64,000 nucleotides of DNA from JAWWPG01 sp033850885 (GTDB lineage: Bacteria; Actinomycetota; Actinomycetes; Propionibacteriales; Nocardioidaceae): contig JAWWPG010000035.1 in the NCBI GenBank assembly GCA_033850885.1, positions 1 to 64,000 on the forward strand, written 5' to 3'. A program made the position numbers and the translations under genes. Numbering within the stretch: the stretch's first letter is position 1; each line of letters begins with the position of its first letter. Positions 57,446-64,000 of the stretch are shown piece by piece. A model generated the notes under the pieces. It saw only the letters and a list, made by a program, of their open reading frames with translations, did no database searches and had not been told where the DNA came from.

Positions 57446-58621
57446 GTGAACGCAGATCTGGTAGTGGTGGGGTGCGGCCTTTTTGGGCTGACGATCGCCG
57501 AGCGCTGCGCAAACGACCTCGGGTTGAAGGTCCTGATGCTCGACCGGCGGGACCACGTCGGCGGCAACGCCTACAGCGCCCCCGAGCCAGAGACTGGCAT
57601 CGAGGTCCACAAGTACGGCGCCCACCTGTTCCACACGTCGAACCGGCGGGTCTGGGAGTACGTCAACCGGTTCACAAGGTTCACCGACTACCAGCACCGG
57701 GTGTTCACGAAGTTCGAGGGTCAGGTCTACACGTTCCCGATGAACCTTGCCCTGATCAACCAGTTCTTCGGCAAGTCCTTCACGCCGAGCCAGGCGCGCC
57801 AGCTCGTCTCCGAGCAGGCGAGCGAGATCGCGACGGCAGACGCCAAGAACCTCGAGGAGAAGGCGATCTCGCTCATCGGGCGGCCGCTCTACGAGGCGTT
57901 CGTCAGGGGCTACACGGCCAAGCAGTGGCAGACCGATCCCAAGGAGCTGGCGCCGGAGATCATCACCCGGCTCCCGGTGCGCTACACGTTCGACAACAGG
58001 TACTTCAACGACAAGTACGAAGGGCTTCCCGTCGACGGCTACACCGCCTGGATGGAGCGGATGGTCGACCACCCCAACATCGAGGTACGGCTCAACACCG
58101 ACTTCTTCGACGTACGCGACGAGTTCGTCGGGCAGGTTCCGATCGTCTACACCGGCCCGCTCGACGCGTACTTCGCCAACTCGGCCGGCGAGCTGTCCTG
58201 GCGGACGGTGGACCTCATCGTGTCCGTCGAGAACGTCGGTGACTTCCAGGGCACCCCGGTGATGAACTACGCCGACGAGGACGTCCCGTTCACGCGGATC
58301 CACGAGTTCCGGCACTTCCACCCCGAGCGCGACTGGTACCCGAAGGACAAGACGGTCATCGTGCATGAGTACTCCCGGTTCGCGGAGAGCGGGGACGAGC
58401 CGTACTACCCGGTCAACACGGCCGCGGACCGCAAGAAGCTGCTCACGTACCGCGAGCTCGCCAGAGCCGAGCCGGACGTGCTCTTCGGTGGGCGCCTGGG
58501 AACCTACAAGTATCTCGACATGCATATGGCGATCGGCTCGGCCCTGTCCATGTACGACAATAGGCTTCGACCGCACTTTGCAGACGGAGCGGCAATCGAG
58601 AGCGGCGGTATCGACGAGTGA
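57446..58621 (+). CDS. glf: UDP-galactopyranose mutase
   Basis: A 391-residue FAD enzyme converting UDP-galactopyranose to UDP-galactofuranose. FAD motif VVVGCGLFGLTIAERCA; family signatures RRDHVGGNAY, YGAHLFHTSN, GYTAKQWQTDPKEL, the substrate Arg/Tyr block RYTFDNRYF and a C-terminal FAD loop (GRLGTYKYLDMHMAIGSAL). It supplies the donor for the GlfT1-like enzyme upstream. It is coupled by GTGA to the exporter permease. GTG 57446 is chosen over the TTG one codon earlier. Confidence 0.96.
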   Translation: MNADLVVVGCGLFGLTIAERCANDLGLKVLMLDRRDHVGGNAYSAPEPETGIEVHKYGAHLFHTSNRRVWEYVNRFTRFTDYQHRVFTKFEGQVYTFPMNLALINQFFGKSFTPSQARQLVSEQASEIATADAKNLEEKAISLIGRPLYEAFVRGYTAKQWQTDPKELAPEIITRLPVRYTFDNRYFNDKYEGLPVDGYTAWMERMVDHPNIEVRLNTDFFDVRDEFVGQVPIVYTGPLDAYFANSAGELSWRTVDLIVSVENVGDFQGTPVMNYADEDVPFTRIHEFRHFHPERDWYPKDKTVIVHEYSRFAESGDEPYYPVNTAADRKKLLTYRELARAEPDVLFGGRLGTYKYLDMHMAIGSALSMYDNRLRPHFADGAAIESGGIDE

Positions 58622-59535
58622 CAACCACCACGGAGCGGGAGATCCGCGCCATGGGCCCCCTGCAGAACCCGCGACAGAAGGGCGGCCTGGGCGACGTCTT
58701 CCGGCAGCGCTACCTGCTCTGGCTGCTGGTTCGCAAGGAAGTAAAGGTCCGCTACAAGGGCTCGCTGATCGGGCTCGGCTGGTCCTACGTCCATCCGATC
58801 GTTCGGTTCTGCGTCTACTACTACATCGTCAACCTGATCATCGACCACAAGACGCCCAACCGGGCCCTCCACATCTTCAGCGGCATGGTGATCCTGCAGT
58901 TCTTCTCGACCTGTCTGTCGGCGGGTTCGAAGGCGGTCATCAAGAACGCGTCGCTGGTGCGCAAGATCAACATGCCTCGCGAGATGTTTCCCGTTGCCTC
59001 GGTGGCGGTCTCGCTCTACAACATGTTTCCGATGTACATCGTCCTGCTGATCGGCGACTTCATCTGCCACTGGCACCCTGACAAGCTTGCCGCGGTCGCG
59101 GCCGTCCTCGGCTTCTTGATCGTGGTCGTGTACGGCCTCGGTTTCGCGCTGATCCTGAGCGCCGCGAACGTCTTCATCCGTGACACCCAGAACATCGTCG
59201 ACGTGATCACGACCGTGCTGCGATGGACCGCGCCGGTGATCTACACCTACTCGACCATCGTGCCGAAGCTGGCTGGGCACCCATGGCTCAACGAGGTCTA
59301 CATCTCGAACCCGTTCAACGCAGCCGTGATGCTCAACAACCGGGCGTTCTGGATCACGTCCTACCCGGCCACTCATAAGCATCCGCACCCCATTCCGCTG
59401 GCGGCGCACCAGGAGCTCCCTGCGCACCTGTTCGAGCGGAGCTTCATCATCCTCGCGGCCGGCGTCGTGTTCGTGCTTCTCGCCCAGCTGGTCTTCACGA
59501 GGTTCGAAGGCAGATTCGCGGACAAGCTCTCGTGA
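58618..59535 (+). CDS. Polysaccharide ABC exporter permease (Wzm-like)
   Basis: A 305-residue ABC-2 type membrane protein with a cytoplasmic N-terminus (RQRYLLWLLVRKEVKVRYKGSLIGL, the family's amphipathic gate helix region) and about six membrane helices. It pairs with the ATPase at 59532. By analogy with Rv3783/Rv3781 it would export lipid-linked galactan. It overlaps glf (GTGA) and the ATPase (4 bp). The loop near residues 240-270 is His/Pro rich (THKHPHPIPLAAHQE). Confidence 0.92.
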   Translation: MTTTTEREIRAMGPLQNPRQKGGLGDVFRQRYLLWLLVRKEVKVRYKGSLIGLGWSYVHPIVRFCVYYYIVNLIIDHKTPNRALHIFSGMVILQFFSTCLSAGSKAVIKNASLVRKINMPREMFPVASVAVSLYNMFPMYIVLLIGDFICHWHPDKLAAVAAVLGFLIVVVYGLGFALILSAANVFIRDTQNIVDVITTVLRWTAPVIYTYSTIVPKLAGHPWLNEVYISNPFNAAVMLNNRAFWITSYPATHKHPHPIPLAAHQELPAHLFERSFIILAAGVVFVLLAQLVFTRFEGRFADKLS

Positions 59536-60275
59536 CGACGGCCATCATCGTCGAAGGCGTGACGAAGCGCTTCAAGCTCTCCAACAGTGACGGGATCAAG
59601 AGCCTGACGGTCAACGCCGTCAAGGGCCGCCGCCGGGTCAAGACGTTCACCGCGGTCGACAACGTCTCCTTCACGCTCGACGTCGGTGGCTCCATCGGCT
59701 TGATGGGCCTCAACGGCTCGGGCAAGAGCACGCTGCTCAAGCTCGTCAGCGGGGTGATGGTCCCGGACTCGGGGAAGGTCCTCACCCGGGGCAGGATCGC
59801 CGGGCTCATCGAGATCGGCGCGGGGTTCCACCCCGATCTCACCGGTCGGGAGAACATCTACCTCAACGGCGCCATCCTCGGGATGACCGAGACGGAGATC
59901 GACCGGAAGTACGACGAGATCCTCGCGTTCTCGGAGATGGAGAACTTCGTCGAGTCCTCCGTGCGCAACTACTCCTCGGGCATGTTCATGCGGCTCGCGT
60001 TCGCGGTGGCCGTCCATACCCACTGCGACATCTTCCTGATGGACGAGATGCTCGCAGTCGGCGACCAGCCGTTCAAGCGCAAGTGCATGAGGAAGATCAT
60101 CGACCTCAAGTCGGAGGGCAAGACGATGGTCTACGTCAGCCACAGCGCCAAACAGGTGGTCCGGCTGTGCGACCAGGGCATCGTCCTCTCGGCGGGGCAG
60201 GTCAAGTTTCAAGGCAGCGCGCGCGACGCCGTACAGAACCTCGGTTACGACTACGGGGAGGACGACGAGGAGTGA
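59532..60275 (+). CDS. Polysaccharide ABC exporter ATP-binding protein (Wzt-like)
   Basis: A 247-residue ATPase. Walker A is GLNGSGKST, the Q-loop/Wzt-type stretch is EIGAGFHPDLTGRENIYLNG, the signature is NYSSGMFMRLAFAVA and Walker B is DIFLMDEMLAVGD. EIGAGFHPDLTGREN is diagnostic for O-antigen/teichoic/galactan exporters. There is no C-terminal carbohydrate-binding domain, as in the short mycobacterial form. A hairpin terminator follows the stop. Confidence 0.94.
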   Translation: MTTAIIVEGVTKRFKLSNSDGIKSLTVNAVKGRRRVKTFTAVDNVSFTLDVGGSIGLMGLNGSGKSTLLKLVSGVMVPDSGKVLTRGRIAGLIEIGAGFHPDLTGRENIYLNGAILGMTETEIDRKYDEILAFSEMENFVESSVRNYSSGMFMRLAFAVAVHTHCDIFLMDEMLAVGDQPFKRKCMRKIIDLKSEGKTMVYVSHSAKQVVRLCDQGIVLSAGQVKFQGSARDAVQNLGYDYGEDDEE

Positions 60276-60281
60276 CCTCCG

Positions 60282-60298
60282 ACGGGAGAGCCTCCCGT
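60282..60298. terminator. Hairpin terminator between exporter ATPase and galE
   Basis: A 7-bp stem (ACGGGAG / CTCCCGT) with a 3-nt loop lies between convergent genes, 7 bp after the ATPase stop. Confidence 0.65.
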
Positions 60299-60309
60299 TG
60301 CCGGTCACC

Positions 60310-61281
60310 TCATCGCGAGGCGGTGGCGACCTGCTGGGCCTCCCAGGCGGAGGCGACCATGTCGTCGAGCGTGTGCCGCATCTTCCAGTCCAGGTCGCGC
60401 GCCGCCAGCTGACCGGAGGCGACGATGCGGGCGGGATCGCCGCGCCGCCGGGGGGCGATGACCGGGTCGAAGTCGATGCCGGTGACCCGCGCCACCGCGT
60501 TCATGATCTCCCGAACGGACACCCCGTCACCGCTGCCGAGGTTGTAGACCGGTTCCAGGGCGCGGCCGTCCTCGAGGGCCTGCGCAGCGGTCACATGGGA
60601 GAGCGCCAAGTCCGCCACATGCAGGTAGTCGCGGACGCACGTACCGTCCGGGGTGGGGTAGTCGTCCCCGTTGATGTGCGGGGTGCCGCCCTGGGTCAGG
60701 ACATCGAGCACCATCGGGAAGAGGTTGTGCGGGCTGCTGTCGTAAAGGTCCCGGATCGCTGACCCGACTACGTTGAAGTAGCGCAGCGAGGTGTGAGTCA
60801 GCGACGTGACCCGGGCCTGGTCGCGAATCAGCCATTCGCCGATCAGCTTCGACTCGCCGTAGGGGGACTCGGGCGCCACGGGGGTCTGCTCCGTCACCAC
60901 GTCCACATCAGGTGTGCCGTACGTCGCCGCGCTGGACGAGAACACCATCTTGTCGACGCCCGCCTCGTTCATCTCGTCGAGCAGCACGACGGTTCCCGTG
61001 ACGTTCTCCATGTACGTGAGAAGTGGCTTGTCCACGGACACTCCGGCGTACTTGAAGCCGGCGAGGTGGACGACACCCTCGATCTTCCGTTCGGTGAGCG
61101 CCTTCCGGACGCCCTCGCGGTCCATCACGTTGGCATGCACGAACGTGACGTCCTCAGGCACGAACTCGCGATGTCCGCTCGACAGCGAGTCCAGGACGAC
61201 GACATCGGTGCCCGCCTGGCGAAACGCCCGGACGACATGGGAGCCGATGTAGCCCGCGCCGCCCGTCACTAGCCATGTCAT
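60310..61281 (-). CDS. galE: UDP-glucose 4-epimerase
   Basis: A 323-residue extended SDR. The NAD motif is TGGAGYIGSHVV, the catalytic Ser region is FSSSAATYG and Tyr-x3-Lys is SPYGESKLIGEW, with the RYFNVVGS substrate segment. It makes UDP-galactose from UDP-glucose, the substrate of Glf, so it supplies the galactofuran pathway though transcribed in the opposite direction. It has an AAGGGA ribosome site and ATG 61281. Confidence 0.95.
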   Translation of the reverse strand: MTWLVTGGAGYIGSHVVRAFRQAGTDVVVLDSLSSGHREFVPEDVTFVHANVMDREGVRKALTERKIEGVVHLAGFKYAGVSVDKPLLTYMENVTGTVVLLDEMNEAGVDKMVFSSSAATYGTPDVDVVTEQTPVAPESPYGESKLIGEWLIRDQARVTSLTHTSLRYFNVVGSAIRDLYDSSPHNLFPMVLDVLTQGGTPHINGDDYPTPDGTCVRDYLHVADLALSHVTAAQALEDGRALEPVYNLGSGDGVSVREIMNAVARVTGIDFDPVIAPRRRGDPARIVASGQLAARDLDWKMRHTLDDMVASAWEAQQVATASR

Positions 61282-61371
61282 CGTCGAGTGTTCCCTTCTT
61301 GCGGCTCGCGGAGCGCTGGCGTCACGGGTGAGCAGCGTACTCCAGACCGGCCGGTCGTTTGGCCAACGTCG

Positions 61372-62100
61372 TCAGGACCAACTCGTGCACGTCACCCGTT
61401 CCTGGGTTGCCACGACCTCACGTCTGTCGTCGGAGGCGTTGAGGAGAAGGACGACGGACGAGTTCGTCACGAGGGGCGCGAGCAGTGCAACGGCAATGTC
61501 GGACGACACGGCCGGGTTGAGGTTCGTGAGCAGGCGTCCGCCTCGGGTGAGCCCGATCGTCGTCGCAGAGGCCCGCCCTCGCCGTACCAGGTCTGCGTGG
61601 GTCAGCCGGGCAGTCGGCTCGACGAGCGCGTCGTCCGCCTCGTTGACCACGTGGGGGATGAGCAGTGCGTCCGGTTGCGGCGGCACCTCTGTCGCGAAGT
61701 CGAGCCAGCCCTCCGGCAGCGCCGCGGCGAAGCCCTGGCCCAACGGGCGCAGCGAGCAGGCGAGCACGTGGCCGGCCGGCTGCGGGCCGCCAGTGGCAGC
61801 CGGCCCGACAATGCTCACGGCCGCGTCGCTGCTCGGCACCAGCGACACGGTCAACCCGGAGGTCCAGGCGCCGACCATGGCGGCGACGGACTGCCAGTGT
61901 GGCGGCATGTCGACGTACACGAGCTCGCCCGGGGCAATAGCCCACTCCGCCGAGAAGAGGTTGGCGAGCTTGCACACCCAGTTGTCGAACGTGGCGAGGC
62001 TGAGCTCCACTCGCTCACCCGTCTCGTCGTCGTACATCGTGATGAGTGGCCGGCCCGGGTCGGTGCGCCGCGCGCCCGCGAGGGCCGCCAGGACGGTCAT
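61372..62100 (-). CDS. TIGR03089-like protein (truncated AMP-binding-enzyme relative)
   Basis: A 242-residue protein resembling the N-terminal part of acyl-CoA ligase-type AMP-binding enzymes (ITMYDDETGERVELSLATFDNWVCKLAN, then ELVYVDMPPHWQSVAAMVGAW). It lacks the adenylate-forming P-loop and the C-terminal domain. Actinobacterial proteins of this kind form TIGR03089; their function is not established. It overlaps the upstream CDP-alcohol phosphatidyltransferase stop by 4 bp. Confidence 0.8.
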   Translation of the reverse strand: MTVLAALAGARRTDPGRPLITMYDDETGERVELSLATFDNWVCKLANLFSAEWAIAPGELVYVDMPPHWQSVAAMVGAWTSGLTVSLVPSSDAAVSIVGPAATGGPQPAGHVLACSLRPLGQGFAAALPEGWLDFATEVPPQPDALLIPHVVNEADDALVEPTARLTHADLVRRGRASATTIGLTRGGRLLTNLNPAVSSDIAVALLAPLVTNSSVVLLLNASDDRREVVATQERVTCTSWS

Positions 62101-62726
62101 CGCCCGGCAGCGGGGATCGGCAGTCTGAGCCGCATCAGCCAGCCCAGCGAGGTGGCCTTGAGGCCCAGCAGGCAGAGCACCACGGCGGTTCCGACCCATG
62201 CGTTGCGCGTCACCACGAGCAGCACCGCGAACAAGGCGGAGTTGAGTGCCTTGGCGGGCTTGGACCAGTTCCAGCGCCAGATCCGCGCATCGACCACGTA
62301 GAAGTAGTTCGGGCTCGAGACCGGCCAGGCGAGGAAGGCGAGGGACAAGAACATGTCGAGCACCAGGAACTCGACGAGGTAGAGGCCGACCGGCACCACC
62401 AGCGTCGGGTCGTACCAGGCGACCCCCGTGTAGAAGCAGGCGGCGGACAGCCGGTCGCACATGATGTCGAGGACCGCCCCGATGCGCGTCTCCTCGTCCA
62501 GCACCCGGGCCAGCAGGCCGTCGGCCATGTCACCGACCCAGTAGACGCCGAGAGCCCACAGCAGCAGGGTGAGTGAGTCGGCGTGAGCGCCCCACAGTGC
62601 CAGTACGAGAGTCACGGCCGTGCGCGCGAACGTCACCAGGGTGGGCGCCGTTACCAGCCGTTCGACCTCCGGCCTGGCCAGCTCGCGATGCCCGCGCCGG
62701 TCGCCCCGCGCCGCGGTTCGGTTCAC
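62097..62726 (-). CDS. CDP-alcohol phosphatidyltransferase family protein
   Basis: A 209-residue membrane enzyme. The metal motif D-x2-DG-x2-AR-x(n)-G-x3-D-x3-D is intact in DMADGLLARVLDEETRIGAVLDIMCD. Several hydrophobic helices are present (LTLLLWALGVYWVGDM, VVPVGLYLVEFLVLDMFLSLAFL). It transfers a phosphoalcohol from a CDP-linked donor to an acceptor, giving a phospholipid or lipid-linked intermediate. GTG 62726 lies 1 bp after fbiB. The acceptor is unknown. Confidence 0.88.
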   Translation of the reverse strand: MNRTAARGDRRGHRELARPEVERLVTAPTLVTFARTAVTLVLALWGAHADSLTLLLWALGVYWVGDMADGLLARVLDEETRIGAVLDIMCDRLSAACFYTGVAWYDPTLVVPVGLYLVEFLVLDMFLSLAFLAWPVSSPNYFYVVDARIWRWNWSKPAKALNSALFAVLLVVTRNAWVGTAVVLCLLGLKATSLGWLMRLRLPIPAAGR

Positions 62727-62727
62727 A

Positions 62728-63822
62728 TCAGCGATCCTGCCAGCACCGGGCGGCCACCAGCCGCCAACCGGGCGGGGCCTCGCCCCGCGGATCTTCGTGC
62801 GTGGCGAGCCGTTGGGACGCACCGAGCGCCTCGGCCCGCTCGAGGAGGCGACCCGCCGCCACCAGGACCGCTGCCTCTGCGTCCCCGCGTACGGCGATCG
62901 ACAGCGCCCAGCACGGATGGGCAGGGGTTTCGGCGCCGCGGGTCAACGACGGCCGGACCTGGTCCCGTTGCTCGGCTGACAGCGACCGCAGCCAGGCCTC
63001 GACCAGGCCGTCGAACGGGTCAGCATCCTGCGCGACGCGCCGCGGGAAATGGTCGAGTGCGGCTCGGTCCGTGCGGTGCACCGCCGCGACGACCGCCTCG
63101 CGGGCGGCCAGGCCGAAGAGGTCCTCGGCACGGTCGCGGACGAGAGCCACCGCGCCCGGTCCGTCCTCGCCGGGCGGAAGGACCAGGTCACCCAGCCCCC
63201 GGGCGACGGCAACCGGTCTCCCGGTCGCCTTCTGCTTCACGAGCTCGGAGGCAGCGGCGAGCTCGTCGGCGATCGCCGGAGCCGTGACCAGCAGCTGGTT
63301 GCCGTGGGTGTCGCGCGACCCCTGCAGGTCGACCAGAGGCTGCAGGCCCGCGCAACCGATGGCGATGTCCGTCTGCCCGAGCCGCCAGGCGCGGCCCGCC
63401 GTGTCACTGACCACCACCGCGATGTTGATGCCGTTCGCGTCGTGGACCCCGTGGCGCAGGCGTCGAGCCGTCGCGTCCGGATCAACCGGTAGGAGGAGCG
63501 CGGTCCCGGCTGGAGTGTTGGAGGCGTCGACGCCGGCGGCTGCCAGGACGAGCCCATGGTGGGTCTCCGCGATCACCGTGAGTCCGCGCCTGGCGACCAC
63601 CCGGCGGGTCTCGGCCGCGATCGAGCCGGTCCGATCGCCCATGACACGCCTGCCCTCTGCCTTGCTGACCACCTTGCTCGTCACGATGACGATGTCGCCG
63701 TCGCGCAGGCCCTCGATCGCGCAGACCAGCCCGGTCAGGTCGTCCCCCGGCCCGATCTCTGGCCAGACCACTGCCCAGACCTCCAGCGGCCGGTGCCGGG
63801 ACGCGCCCCGGGCGTCGGTCAC
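62728..63822 (-). CDS. fbiB: Coenzyme F420-0:L-glutamate ligase
   Basis: A 364-residue protein. The N-terminal 230 residues match the CofE/FbiB gamma-glutamyl ligase (IGPGDDLTGLVCAI, DGDIVIVTSKVVSKAEGR, VVSDTAGRAWRLGQTDIAIG). The remaining 130 residues are not recognisable as the FMN nitroreductase domain that completes mycobacterial FbiB (about 448 residues). It adds glutamate to F420-0. The start overlaps the fbiA stop as GTGA, and the pair is the usual fbiA-fbiB order. Confidence 0.9.
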   Translation of the reverse strand: MTDARGASRHRPLEVWAVVWPEIGPGDDLTGLVCAIEGLRDGDIVIVTSKVVSKAEGRRVMGDRTGSIAAETRRVVARRGLTVIAETHHGLVLAAAGVDASNTPAGTALLLPVDPDATARRLRHGVHDANGINIAVVVSDTAGRAWRLGQTDIAIGCAGLQPLVDLQGSRDTHGNQLLVTAPAIADELAAASELVKQKATGRPVAVARGLGDLVLPPGEDGPGAVALVRDRAEDLFGLAAREAVVAAVHRTDRAALDHFPRRVAQDADPFDGLVEAWLRSLSAEQRDQVRPSLTRGAETPAHPCWALSIAVRGDAEAAVLVAAGRLLERAEALGASQRLATHEDPRGEAPPGWRLVAARCWQDR

Positions 63823-64000
63823 GTCGACCCGACCGTGAGACCGGCGAGGTCAACGGTCGCCGAGACGATCGCCGCCGTACGCGGCAGGTCGGCCATCACG
63901 AGGGGCACCGCACGGGCGGTGATGCGGTCGGCCTCGAGGACCGCGACGGCGTCCTCGTCGGCGCTGTCCACGAGCCAACCGTCGATGAGGCCGCCGTTTG
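63819..64000 (-). CDS. fbiA: 2-phospho-L-lactate transferase, C-terminal fragment
   Basis: An open frame of about 60 codons runs from the right window edge to a TGA at 63819-63821. It reads NGGLIDGWLVDSADEDAVAV and later PLVMADLPRTAAIV, matching the FbiA/CofD C-terminus. FbiA transfers the phospholactyl-type moiety to the deazaflavin FO to make F420-0 or dehydro-F420-0. Its 4-bp overlap with fbiB supports the assignment. The N-terminal part lies outside the window. Confidence 0.8.
   Translation of the reverse strand, partial: NGGLIDGWLVDSADEDAVAVLEADRITARAVPLVMADLPRTAAIVSATVDLAGLTVGST

Overview
This is a GC-rich chromosomal segment with frequent GTG starts and many 1-14 bp gene overlaps. It suggests an actinobacterium. 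The markers are the acyl-CoA carboxylase epsilon subunit, F420 genes fbiA/fbiB, an LpdA-type flavoprotein, a TIGR03089-like protein, and a galactofuran set (GlfT1-like transferase, Glf, ABC exporter). From recalled gene order, much of 20-64 kb matches the neighbourhood of M. tuberculosis Rv3261-Rv3315 (fbiA, fbiB, LCP, purE/purK, birA, accD5/E5, maf, accA3, lpdA, deoD/pmmB, add, deoA, cdd). No mycolic-acid genes are visible, so a non-mycolate lineage such as Nocardioidaceae/Propionibacteriales is my inference, not a demonstrated assignment.

Layout. 1-9 kb: two tandem double-GNAT acetyltransferases, a CNNM/CBS membrane protein, trpS, a 2'-5' RNA ligase-like protein, a BrkB-like protein, a threonine-dehydratase-like enzyme and an acyl-CoA mutase large subunit. 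9-13 kb: an overlapping minus-strand operon of four sulfotransferase-like paralogues in an A-B-A'-B' order. Only the first keeps an intact PAPS-binding loop. 13-32 kb: an M20 amidohydrolase, then a nucleoside uptake and breakdown block (BMP-type ABC importer, cdd, deoA, add, deoC with two aldehyde dehydrogenases, phosphohexomutase). Its purine nucleoside phosphorylase gene has a large in-frame internal deletion. 32-35.7 kb: LpdA and a secreted sedolisin behind an AT-rich leader. 35.7-46 kb: acyl-CoA carboxylase alpha, epsilon and beta, an acyl-CoA dehydrogenase, Maf, a DUF885 protein and birA. A membrane protein/Rieske/27-residue peptide operon sits between accD and birA. 46-52 kb: a PH-domain protein, a class III cyclase, a lipoprotein, GtrA, purK, purE and a canonical sulfotransferase. 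52-64 kb: surface-glycan assembly (two LCP proteins, two glycosyltransferases, Glf, ABC exporter, GalE), a TIGR03089-like protein, a CDP-alcohol phosphatidyltransferase, and fbiB with the end of fbiA.

Three things stand out beyond ordinary genes. A family of 22-bp repeats is arranged head-to-head at two intergenic loci 36 kb apart (3421-3537 and 39390-39613). The sulfotransferase-like array shows stepwise loss of the nucleotide-binding loop. The Rieske/multi-histidine membrane protein/micropeptide operon interrupts a conserved carboxylase neighbourhood. Many genes also carry a TAnnnT-type -10 hexamer ending 5-8 nt (mostly 7) before the start codon, which suggests widespread leaderless transcription. 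I saw no tRNA, rRNA, CRISPR array, transposase or phage gene.
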